DNA from: Bacillota bacterium
GTDB lineage: Bacteria; Bacillota; Clostridia; Christensenellales; CAG-138
Length of the DNA stretch: 57,167 nt
Reading direction: 5' to 3'
Assembly: GCA_023409435.1 (NCBI GenBank)
Contig: JAEYHP010000084.1
Span: 1-57,167 of the forward strand
A program made the translations under genes and the position numbers. Below the pieces are notes generated by a model. The model searched no databases. It was not told the DNA's origin and worked only from the letters and a program-made list of their open reading frames with translations. Shown piece after piece: positions 50,489 to 57,167 of this stretch (position 1 is the stretch's first letter; each line of letters begins with the position of its first letter).

Positions 50489-50520
50489 GAATAGTCCTTA
50501 GAAAAGTTTTATCCACACAA

Positions 50521-50550
50521 GCGGGCAGATTACTCATCTGCCCGCTTTTT
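50521..50550. terminator. Bidirectional terminator between FMN lipoprotein and EamA genes
   Basis: GCGGGCAGAT-TACTC-ATCTGCCCGC followed by TTTTTATG: a perfect 10-bp stem with U-tract. Confidence 0.9.
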
Positions 50551-50559
50551 ATGCCTCGT

Positions 50560-51510
50560 TTATTCCTGCTCCGGCTGCAGCGCGCCTGGGGGAATGGGAA
50601 ACGCTTCTTCAACAGGCTCCGCCTTTTTGCGCCCCAGCTTATGCCCAAGCTCCGAAAGCACAATGGAACCAGCAATGAGCGCCGCGCCAAGCAGGAAGCG
50701 CATGGTAAACGGCTCCTGCAAAAATATGATGCCAAACAAAAATCCGAACGGCGCTTCCGTGCTCATCAATAAGGAAGCGTGGGAAACCGGCGCATACTTT
50801 AAGCCGATATTCTGCAGCAGCAGCGCAAGCAGCGTGCAAATAAGCCCCAAGTACACAAGTGAAGAAACGGTTTCTGACGCAAAAAGCGTTTCGGGCGGAG
50901 GGAACGGTTCTAAGAACGCACCCATGATCGCGGCGCTGACGGCCGCAAAGAAAAACTGCAGCCCGGTCAACAGGAATACGTCCATGCCCTTCTCGGTAAA
51001 GCGAGCCACCGCCACAATGTGCACGGCGTACAGAATGCCGCAAAACAGAGTCAGTACATCCCCGATGTTGACGTAAAAGTTTTGCTGCAGCGCGATGATG
51101 CCAACGCCTGCAAGGCAGAATACGGCGGCCAGCGCAGCGTGCACGCCCGGCTTTTTCCGGCTGATGAGCCAATGCAGCATAGGTACCAGCACCACATAGA
51201 CGGACGTGATAAATGCGTTGTTGCCCGCGGTTGTAAACCCAAGGCCCAGCGTCTGCACATAATATCCCGCGTAAAGCAGCACGCCGCAAATAACGCCCAT
51301 TATAAGCATCTGCCTGTTCATCCGCAATATGCGTTTCCAGAGTATGCCGCACAATACGGCGGCAGCAATGCCAAAACGGAGGGCGAGCAGCCAGTTGACG
51401 GACAAGATGTCCAGAGAATTTTTCATTACGACGAAGCCGCTGCCCCAAATAAGCCCTGCAAAGAGAAGGGCGGCTTCCGCCAGCAGCACCTGTTTTTTCG
51501 TAGCCTGCAC
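50560..51510 (-). CDS. EamA/DMT superfamily transporter
   Basis: A 316-residue membrane protein with ten predicted spans arranged as two EamA repeats: AEAALLFAGLIWGSGFVVMK begins the first, and LCGILYAVHIVAVARF the second. LLLQNIGLKYAPVSHASLLMSTEAPFGFLFGIIFLQEP is the well-known C-terminal EamA signature. These proteins export amino acids or other small metabolites; the substrate is unknown. The C-terminal tail is soluble and charged. The GTG start at 51510 follows GAAAGGA by 11 bases; no better start is seen. It is convergent with the FMN lipoprotein gene. Confidence 0.9.
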   Translation of the reverse strand: MQATKKQVLLAEAALLFAGLIWGSGFVVMKNSLDILSVNWLLALRFGIAAAVLCGILWKRILRMNRQMLIMGVICGVLLYAGYYVQTLGLGFTTAGNNAFITSVYVVLVPMLHWLISRKKPGVHAALAAVFCLAGVGIIALQQNFYVNIGDVLTLFCGILYAVHIVAVARFTEKGMDVFLLTGLQFFFAAVSAAIMGAFLEPFPPPETLFASETVSSLVYLGLICTLLALLLQNIGLKYAPVSHASLLMSTEAPFGFLFGIIFLQEPFTMRFLLGAALIAGSIVLSELGHKLGRKKAEPVEEAFPIPPGALQPEQE

Positions 51511-51700
51511 AAATACGCATTCCTTTCAGACAATATGCGTATTATACCATAGAAGCGAAGCGATATGGTATAAAAGCGCATGTGCGTTCGCCTCCCCGCA
51601 GGCGAAAATCGCACGGGCATGAGAATAAGCCTATAATAGCCGCAAGCGGCTATTATAGTACAAAGGCGGGTGCCGAAAAAGGGCGGACAATAAATACCCA
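51511..51700. other. Intergenic region with two hairpins, between EamA gene and glnN promoter
   Basis: No gene. TATACCATA/TATGGTATA (51543-51572) and a perfect CTATAATAGCCG-CAAG-CGGCTATTATAG hairpin (51631-51658) are present. The second contains TATAAT-like boxes on both strands. They may belong to the EamA promoter or be repeat remnants. Confidence 0.4.
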
Positions 51701-51730
51701 TTGACAAACCATGCGCATACCATGTAAAGT
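51701..51730 (+). promoter_or_regulatory. Promoter of glnN
   Basis: TTGACA (51701-51706), an 18-base spacer, and an extended -10 TG-TAAAGT (51725-51730). Confidence 0.75.
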
Positions 51731-51752
51731 AGTCGTATCTTTAGGGCAGCAA

Positions 51753-51796
51753 GGGCGCTGTGCTAACTTTTAGCACAGCGCCCCTATTATTTTTTA
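51753..51796 (+). terminator. Leader terminator (attenuator candidate) upstream of glnN
   Basis: GGGCGCTGTGCTAA and TTAGCACAGCGCCC form a perfect 14-bp stem with a 3-base loop, then CTATTATTTTTT. It lies between the glnN promoter and its ribosome box, so most transcripts should stop here unless something overrides it. Confidence 0.75.
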
Positions 51797-51836
51797 AAGA
51801 AAATGAATTTGAAGAAAGTTAACAGGAGGAACGAAT

Positions 51837-53918
51837 ATGAGCGAGGTTAAGGAACTGTTCGGCAGCATGGTATTTAACCGTGCAGTCATGAAGGCGCGCC
51901 TTCCCAAGGAAACGTACCGCAAGCTTCAGCAGACCATCCGCCTTGGGCTGGACCTGGAGCCCGGCGTGGCGGACATCGTGGCCAACGCAATGCGGGACTG
52001 GGCCGTTGAAAAGGGCGCGACCCATTTCACCCACTGGTTCCAGCCGATGACAGGCATCACCGCTGAAAAGCACGACGGCTTTCTCTCCCCCTGCTCGGAC
52101 GGCAGCATCATTCTGGAATTCTCCGGTAAGGAACTTATAAAGGGCGAGCCGGATGCATCCAGCTTCCCCTCGGGCGGCTTGCGCGCCACATTCGAAGCGC
52201 GCGGTTATACCGCGTGGGACCCGACTAGCCCCGCGTTCATCAAAGACAATACGCTCTACATCCCCACTGCGTTCTGCTCCTACGGCGGCGAAGCGCTGGA
52301 CAAGAAGACCCCGCTGCTCCGGTCCATGGAGGCCATCAACACCCAGGCGCTGCGCGTACTGAAGCTCTTTGGCCATGGCGAGGTGACCCGAGTCGTCTCC
52401 ACCGTAGGCCCTGAGCAGGAGTACTTCCTTATCGACGAAGAGCTTTTCAAGCTCCGCCCGGATATCCGGTTCACGGGCCGTACGCTGTTCGGTTCGCGCC
52501 CGCCCAAGGGCCAGGAGCTCGAGGATCATTACTTTGGCGCCATCAAGCCCCGTATTGCCGCGTACATGCAGGACCTAGACACGGAGCTGTGGAAGCTTGG
52601 CGTTCTCGCAAAGACGGAGCACAACGAGGTTGCGCCCGCCCAGCACGAGCTTGCGCCCATATTTACGGATACCAATATCGCCACCGATCATAACCAGCTT
52701 ACCATGGAGCTCATGCAGAAGGTCGCAAAGCGCCACGGTTTGGTCTGCCTGCTGCATGAAAAGCCGTTTGCGGGCGTCAACGGCAGCGGCAAGCACAATA
52801 ACTGGTCTCTGGCTACCGATACCGGCATGAACCTTCTCGACCCCGGCAAATCCCCCATGGACAACAAGCAGTTCCTGACCTTCCTCGCCGCCGTCATTAA
52901 GGCCGTGGACGATTATCAGGACCTCCTGCGCGTCACGGTCGCAAGCGCCGGCAACGACCACCGCCTGGGCGCGAACGAGGCGCCTCCGGCCATCGTCTCT
53001 ATATTCCTGGGCGAAGAGCTGATGGGCGTTGTGGAAGCTATTGAAAAGGACGCCGATTACCTTGCGCCCAAGAAGGGCGAAATGGGCATGGGCGTGCGCG
53101 TACTGCCCCCCATCCCCAAGGACAGCACGGACCGCAACCGCACCTCGCCGTTTGCGTTCACCGGCAACAAGTTCGAGTTCCGCATGCTCGGTTCCTCGTT
53201 CTCCATCGCCGGACCGAACTACGTATTGAATACCATCGTGGCGGAATCCCTCTCCCTGTTTGCGGATGAGCTGGAAAAAGCTGCGGACTTTGACGCCACG
53301 CTTGCAAAGCTTGTGCGCGAAACCATCATTGACCACAAGCGCATCCTGTTCAACGGCAACAACTACGCCGAAGAATGGGTGGTGGAGGCCGAAAAGAGGG
53401 GACTGTTGAACCTCAAGTCTACCGTAGAGGCGCTGCCCTGTTTGGTGGCGGACAAAAACGTCGCCCTGTTCCAAAGGCACTGCATCCTCACCGAAAAAGA
53501 AATCCACTCGCGCTATGAGATCACGCTGGAGAACTATATCAAGGTCGTCTCCATCGAGGCCGTTACCACGCTGGATCTGGCCCGGCAGAAGATACTGCCC
53601 GCCGTGTCCGCCTACGCCGGTAAGCTTGTGGAAACCGCAATCGCCAAGAGCAGCGTCGGCGTCAACGCGGATGTGGAAAAGAGCCTTGCAGGAAAAGTCA
53701 GCGATCTTTCCGCCAAACTCTATACCGCCATCGAAGCGCTCGACTCCGTCCTTACCCATGAAAGCAACGGCGGTTCGTTCAAACACGCCACCTATTGCCA
53801 TGACGCCGTTATCCCCGCTATGAATGCGGTGCGTGAAGCGGCGGATGCGCTTGAGCTCATTACGGCCGAATCCTATTGGCCCCTGCCGTCCTACGGCAGA
53901 CTTCTGTTCGAGGTATAA
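51837..53918 (+). CDS. glnN: Glutamine synthetase type III
   Basis: A 693-residue GSIII enzyme making glutamine from glutamate, ammonia and ATP. It is much larger than GSI, as expected for type III. Recognised blocks: EVKELFGSMVFNRAVMKARLP at the start, THFTHWFQPMTG, GPEQEYFLID with the glutamate/metal ligands, HNEVAPAQHELAPIF, NGSGKHNNWSLATD (ATP and glutamate site) and NRTSPFAFTGNKFEFRMLGSS. A C-terminal helical part (YAGKLVETAIAKSSVGVNADVEKSLA...) is family specific. AGGAGGA precedes ATG 51837. It is preceded by a strong promoter and a terminator-like leader, suggesting antitermination control by nitrogen state. Confidence 0.97.
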   Translation: MSEVKELFGSMVFNRAVMKARLPKETYRKLQQTIRLGLDLEPGVADIVANAMRDWAVEKGATHFTHWFQPMTGITAEKHDGFLSPCSDGSIILEFSGKELIKGEPDASSFPSGGLRATFEARGYTAWDPTSPAFIKDNTLYIPTAFCSYGGEALDKKTPLLRSMEAINTQALRVLKLFGHGEVTRVVSTVGPEQEYFLIDEELFKLRPDIRFTGRTLFGSRPPKGQELEDHYFGAIKPRIAAYMQDLDTELWKLGVLAKTEHNEVAPAQHELAPIFTDTNIATDHNQLTMELMQKVAKRHGLVCLLHEKPFAGVNGSGKHNNWSLATDTGMNLLDPGKSPMDNKQFLTFLAAVIKAVDDYQDLLRVTVASAGNDHRLGANEAPPAIVSIFLGEELMGVVEAIEKDADYLAPKKGEMGMGVRVLPPIPKDSTDRNRTSPFAFTGNKFEFRMLGSSFSIAGPNYVLNTIVAESLSLFADELEKAADFDATLAKLVRETIIDHKRILFNGNNYAEEWVVEAEKRGLLNLKSTVEALPCLVADKNVALFQRHCILTEKEIHSRYEITLENYIKVVSIEAVTTLDLARQKILPAVSAYAGKLVETAIAKSSVGVNADVEKSLAGKVSDLSAKLYTAIEALDSVLTHESNGGSFKHATYCHDAVIPAMNAVREAADALELITAESYWPLPSYGRLLFEV

Positions 53919-53978
53919 GGTTCGGGCTTAGCGGGAGCCCTTGCCTTTTTACCGTTCATATTCTTCTTCCTGAGGCAG

Positions 53979-54009
53979 AAGCGTCCGGTTATTTACCGGG
54001 CGCTTTTGC
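53979..54009 (+). terminator. Terminator of glnN
   Basis: AAGCGTCCGGT and ACCGGGCGCTT pair around TATTT (one G-T pair) and are followed by TTGCT. Confidence 0.75.
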
Positions 54010-54016
54010 TATATGT

Positions 54017-54152
54017 CGTTCAATTGGCATACGCCAATTGAACGAGGGGACCGCTGCGGCGGGGCTTTCCGCAGCCCGCCTGCGTCCTCCAGACGCGGCC
54101 GGCGGCTGCGCAAGGTGTCTAATCCGGCGCGCAGGTCGCCGGATTAGACAGA
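54017..54152 (+). repeat. Repeat family D, copy 2
   Basis: Starts with the hairpin CGTTCAATTGGC-ATAC-GCCAATTGAACG, then a GC-rich segment with GCGGGGCTTTCCGC and GCGTCCTCCAGACGC, then GCGCAAGGTGTC and TAATCCGGCG/CGCCGGATTA. Same layout as the copy after secA (21218-21347). The 334-base gap after glnN contains only this and the glnN terminator. Confidence 0.72.
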
Positions 54153-54252
54153 TTTAAGGGAGGTTCTAAGTTTCTTGCGAGTGCGGGGCGCGGAGCGCCC
54201 CGCTATGTTTCTAATGGAAAAATAATGCTCGGCAGTTGCCGAGCGCTGGAAT

Positions 54253-55188
54253 TCATTTTTTGATGCAGGGCATGTAGACGTCCAGAATATAGACGCGCTC
54301 TCCGTTGTTCTTGGGCTGTTCAAAGCGTTCCTTGGTATAGACTTCACATAAAAAATAGTGTTCCCAATCCACATCGTAGCCATTGGCTTGGATCGCTGCA
54401 ACGGTGAGCGGATGGGAGTTCGCATAGAGTTCATATTCCTCTCCCTGTACCCAAGAAACGGCCAGCGTACAGGCGGGAACGTCAAACCCCACAAAGCCTT
54501 CGGGAACGGGTGCATCGGGCTTCATAAAGAGGCCGACCATATAAAGGAACGTACCGGTTGCTTGATCAAAGTTCCTTTGACAACCTACAAAATCATGCGC
54601 GATTGCTTCAGGCAAATAATCTGCCATGTCAAACAACGTATCATATGTGCCATCCAAAAAGCACTCGCCCCAAAACCGGGCAATCTGATTGGACATGGGA
54701 TTAACTCGGATTTGCCTGCCCACAAATTTGTACGCACCGAACGGTATAAATGAGATTTTCGCAATGCTGGCCTTTTTAAGTTTGCCTTCTTCAATGCGGT
54801 AGGTAAGGCCGGGTTCGGATGGGGTAGGCGTGTGAAATACGAAAGGCAGTACGATATTGAGCGCAACGTTTGGATTGCGCGCGGCGGAAGGAGGAATATT
54901 GTGCTGTTCCCGGAACGCACGTGAAAACGCTGCGTGGGAATCATACCCATATTTAAGCGCTATCTCAAGAACCGATTGACGAGTCTGGCGCAGTTCAAGC
55001 GCCGCAAGGCTTAACCGCCGTTGGCGGATATAATCCGTGAGCGTGGTTTCCGTGACATACGCAAACATGCGGGGGAATTGATGGACCGGGCAACAGGCAA
55101 TGGCGGCTGCCTGCTCGGAATCGATCTCATCCAGCAAATGCGCCTCAATATAAGAAATCGCATCATTCATCCGTTCCATGTTGTGCAT
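54253..55188 (-). CDS. AraC family regulator with GyrI-like effector domain
   Basis: A 311-residue transcription regulator. Two helix-turn-helix units fill residues about 5-105 (ISYIEAHLLDEIDSEQAAAI, then VLEIALKYGYDSHAAFSRAFREQHNIPPSAAR, the AraC signature). Residues about 135-311 form a GyrI/SOUL-like ligand-binding domain (FIPFGAYKFVGRQIRV, ending VDWEHYFLCEVYTKERF...VYILDVYMPCIKK). Such proteins bind hydrophobic drugs or metabolites and control efflux or stress genes; here the target is unknown. ATG 55188 follows GGAGGA by 5 bases. A longer in-frame start would add unrelated basic residues. It is divergent from the spore gene. Confidence 0.88.
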   Translation of the reverse strand: MHNMERMNDAISYIEAHLLDEIDSEQAAAIACCPVHQFPRMFAYVTETTLTDYIRQRRLSLAALELRQTRQSVLEIALKYGYDSHAAFSRAFREQHNIPPSAARNPNVALNIVLPFVFHTPTPSEPGLTYRIEEGKLKKASIAKISFIPFGAYKFVGRQIRVNPMSNQIARFWGECFLDGTYDTLFDMADYLPEAIAHDFVGCQRNFDQATGTFLYMVGLFMKPDAPVPEGFVGFDVPACTLAVSWVQGEEYELYANSHPLTVAAIQANGYDVDWEHYFLCEVYTKERFEQPKNNGERVYILDVYMPCIKK

Positions 55189-55401
55189 GCCGCATCCTCC
55201 TTTTCTATACAAAAAGAGTATACCAGAACGTATGGCATTGCGCTTTACCGAAAGCGTGCGTTTTCTGCACAACACATATAGTTGTCATGAATAAAACTTT
55301 TGGACGGAAAGTTATTTCAATATTGAATGATGTAAGAGGTATGTCCAAGTCCTGTGCCTCATATATTGTTACGACAGAACGACGAATGAGAGGTGCAGCC
55401 T

Positions 55402-56904
55402 ATGGAACCCATCTGGAGCGATTTGCAACTGGAGCGCACGGCGGGCCGGACCGCGGCGCAGGCGTTTGTAGAGGGCGATATTCCCTTGCCTGCCGGGCGG
55501 GACGTGCAGCGTATTTTGCAGACGGATGCACAAATTCAAAACGAATCGGCGCGCAGCGCAAACGGCCGGGTGGATGTGGACGGCACGCTCACGCTGCAGA
55601 TGCTCTGCCTCAGTACGGAAGGGGAACCCTTTGATGTGCGTGCATCCACGCGATACAGTCACAGCATTCCCATGGAAGACGCTGAGGATGGCATGCGCGC
55701 GGAGGTGACCCCGCAGCTCATGGATATCCGTACGGCTTTGGACAACAACCGTGCGCGCATGGAGGCGGTGGCGGACTTAAACGCAACCGTGCAGCGGGAT
55801 GAGAACATGCGCGTCATAACGGATGTGCGCAACGCAAGAAATTTGCAGACACGGTATGAGCAGGCGCAGCTGGGACGCATCCAGCCCCTTGCACAGGTCT
55901 CCGTGCGCGCGAGAGAGGAGCTTGAGGCTCCGGGCGTAATCCAGGTGCTGCGCGTCAACGCTGCCCCGCATGTGGATAACGTAACGCTGGAGGCAAACGG
56001 TGCAGCCGTAGAGGGCACGCTGTACCTCTATGCGCTGTATCTGGATGAAGACCGGCGGTTGAACCAGGCAATGCTGCGCGCCCCGTTTTCTGAACTCATT
56101 CCGCTGGAGATGGATACCTCCACTTGCTCCCGGATTTCCGTCACCCCCACCGTGAGGGACATTTCCGGCACCGTCCTCACGGAAGGAGAGAGCCTGGAAC
56201 TCGGCGTCACCCTGCAACTTGAAGTCACCTGCATCATGCGGGACAATGTCAGCATGCTTTCGGACGCCTATTCGGCGGATGGCAGCGTAGACGTAGAGCG
56301 CCAAGCGGTGGAGCAGCTTACGCCGGTCTCTACCGTCACCGGCCTGTGCAGGATTGCGGAAACGCTGCGCGTGCCGGATGAAGACCCGGATATCTCGCGC
56401 GTCATATTCACCTCCGCCCGGCCCACCGTGCTTGGCCTTACGGATAACAACGGCCAGCTTGGGGCGGACGGCATACTGGTCACCTCTGTGGTCTATGCCG
56501 ACGCAAACGGCGCCACCAACGTGTTTGAGGAGGATATCCCGTTCCGCTGCGTGCTGGACGCACCGTATACATCGGATGCGCTTGTGCGCGTACGCGCGCT
56601 GGAAGTGCGCGGCACGGGTTCGGGACGTTCCGTACAGGTGGATTATCTCTTGGAAACGCAAGCAAGGCTGTATGAACGGCAGCAGCTGCAGCTTGCCGTG
56701 GGTATGGAGGAGGCGGCCCCCGTCTCGCGGGAAAACGGCATTTATGTCCATATGGGAAATGCCGGCGAAACGCTCTGGGATATCGGCAAGCAATATGGCG
56801 TTACCGTCGCCCAGCTTCAGGAGTGGAACCCGGAAGCGGGCGATACGCTCACCGAAGGCCTGCCGGTTATGGTCTTCTCCAACTCCGGGCGCAGGCACAG
56901 CTGA
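55402..56904 (+). CDS. SPOCS (DUF3794) domains plus LysM, SipL-like spore protein
   Basis: A 500-residue cytoplasmic protein likely acting at the forespore surface. Three DUF3794/SPOCS-type repeats are discernible: VEGDIPLPAGRDVQRILQTDAQIQ (first), VEGTLYLYALYLDEDRRLNQ...PFSELIPL (second) and ADGILVTSVVYADANGATNVFEEDIPF (third). A C-terminal LysM module follows (GNAGETLWDIGKQYGVTVAQ then LQEWNPEAGDTLTEGLPVMV; about 450-497). This is the layout of Clostridioides difficile SipL, which binds SpoIVA at the basement layer of the spore coat. It implies the host makes endospores. ATG 55402 has a GAGAGGTG box. It probably needs a mother-cell sigma factor; no clear SigE site is identified. Confidence 0.88.
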   Translation: MEPIWSDLQLERTAGRTAAQAFVEGDIPLPAGRDVQRILQTDAQIQNESARSANGRVDVDGTLTLQMLCLSTEGEPFDVRASTRYSHSIPMEDAEDGMRAEVTPQLMDIRTALDNNRARMEAVADLNATVQRDENMRVITDVRNARNLQTRYEQAQLGRIQPLAQVSVRAREELEAPGVIQVLRVNAAPHVDNVTLEANGAAVEGTLYLYALYLDEDRRLNQAMLRAPFSELIPLEMDTSTCSRISVTPTVRDISGTVLTEGESLELGVTLQLEVTCIMRDNVSMLSDAYSADGSVDVERQAVEQLTPVSTVTGLCRIAETLRVPDEDPDISRVIFTSARPTVLGLTDNNGQLGADGILVTSVVYADANGATNVFEEDIPFRCVLDAPYTSDALVRVRALEVRGTGSGRSVQVDYLLETQARLYERQQLQLAVGMEEAAPVSRENGIYVHMGNAGETLWDIGKQYGVTVAQLQEWNPEAGDTLTEGLPVMVFSNSGRRHS

Positions 56905-56945
56905 AGGATTCCGGTCGGGCCCTAAGCCTGGCCGGTAGGGTAAAA

Positions 56946-56980
56946 AAGCGGGCCGCCCAATTGGGCGGCCCGCTTATTGT
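56946..56980 (+). terminator. Terminator after the SipL-like gene
   Basis: A 30-base perfect palindrome, AAGCGGGCCGCCCAA joined to TTGGGCGGCCCGCTT, followed by ATTGTCTT. Confidence 0.75.
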
Positions 56981-56995
56981 CTTATGGGCTTTAAA

Positions 56996-57046
56996 GTATC
57001 GGCGCTTTCAAGCGCCGTGTCTCGGCGGGGGACGCCTTGGACACTA
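56996..57046 (+). repeat. Dispersed repeat family E, copy 3 (truncated by an IS end)
   Basis: GTATCGGCGCTTTCAAGCGC, GGCGGGGGACGCC and GGACACTA follow copies 1 and 2 exactly in order. The match stops where CTAG meets GAGTCTGTTTTAAAA, the likely end of an IS5-like element. The missing half (GCCTGCGGGCC...GATAGATTTTTTA) may lie beyond the IS, outside this window. Confidence 0.7.
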
Positions 57047-57064
57047 GAGTCTGTTTTAAAACCA
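57047..57064 (-). mobile_element. Probable terminal sequence of an IS5-family element
   Basis: AGAGTCTGTTTTAAAACC lies directly after a repeat-E sequence that breaks off at CTAG, and directly before the stop codon of a transposase on the opposite strand. Confidence 0.6.
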
Positions 57065-57167
57065 TCAAAGTAACCAAACGAGGATACAGGCAAGAAACGT
57101 AACGGCACTGAAGAAGATCGCCTTTTTCTCATATCTGGTAGCAAAGCGGCGGTTGTTTTTGAGTTTG
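57065..57167 (-). CDS. IS5-like (IS4/IS427-group) transposase, C-terminal fragment
   Basis: Only the last 34 codons are inside the window; the rest continues to the right. The residues KLKNNRRFATRYEKKAIFFS then AVTFLACILVWLL match the typical end of DDE transposases of this group, where an R-x-ATRYDK-like motif holds the final catalytic Glu region and a hydrophobic helix finishes the protein. The stop is TGA at 57067-57065. Whether the full element is intact cannot be said. Confidence 0.8.
   Translation of the reverse strand, partial: KLKNNRRFATRYEKKAIFFSAVTFLACILVWLL

Noticed and set aside
1..57167. tRNA, rRNA, CRISPR arrays, prophage or plasmid origin
   Set aside because: None seen by reading both strands; a tRNA or small RNA without obvious signature could still have been missed without a covariance search.

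Overview
The window reads as chromosome from an anaerobic, endospore-forming, Gram-positive Clostridia-type bacterium with fairly high GC. Supporting signs: strong AGGAGG-type ribosome binding sites with frequent GTG/TTG starts, a T-box leader ahead of ileS, a SipL-like spore protein (SPOCS domains plus LysM), DAP-type cell-wall genes, rubredoxin, an Rrf2 regulator and type III glutamine synthetase. A lineage near Christensenellales is possible, but I hold that only weakly. I saw no rRNA, tRNA, CRISPR or complete mobile element.

Layout. 1-2.2 kb: start of a secreted Pro/Thr-rich protein running off the left edge, a nitroreductase and a DUF1801 protein. 2.4-10.5 kb: a QueG-like Fe-S protein, then a cell-wall set (dapB, M14 peptidase, L,D-transpeptidase with SH3 domains, S66 L,D-carboxypeptidase), an oxidoreductase, and a sigma factor coupled to a membrane SH3 protein. 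10.5-22.5 kb: housekeeping genes (T-box/ileS, secA, prfB with its programmed frameshift) among small enzymes. 22.6-25.8 kb: alpha/beta hydrolase, HxxxD acyltransferase and zinc-ribbon membrane protein. 26-30.6 kb: GH13 glycosidase, a small redox set (zinc ribbon, DUF1858, rubredoxin, Rrf2) and a DnaQ-like exonuclease. 30.7-32 kb: an AT-rich DUF2971 gene between two copies of one terminator. 32-38.7 kb: a two-component system divergent from a MacAB-like export operon. 38.8-47.8 kb: MFS carrier, fucU, LacI regulator, sugar ABC transporter and fucI. 48.5-57 kb: SANT/Myb-like protein, FMN-binding lipoprotein, EamA exporter, glnN, AraC/GyrI regulator, SipL-like protein, and the last codons of an IS5-like transposase.

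How the genes work together. The fucose/D-arabinose genes form a regulon: a palindromic LacI-type operator lies upstream of fucU and a variant sits just after the -10 box of the ABC-fucI operon. The export operon has an 11-bp direct repeat over its -35 region, as expected for the adjacent OmpR-type regulator. The cell-wall enzymes act on DAP-containing peptides.

The most unusual property is the space between genes. At least four families of structured, non-coding repeats of about 100-250 bp recur in both orientations: R (modular, six copies), E (three copies, one apparently interrupted by the IS), C (two copies with inverted ends flanking the SANT gene) and D (two or three copies led by terminator-like hairpins). 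They sit between a T-box and its gene, inside an operon, and across a stop codon. These repeats and the DUF2971 island are the best candidates for something undescribed.
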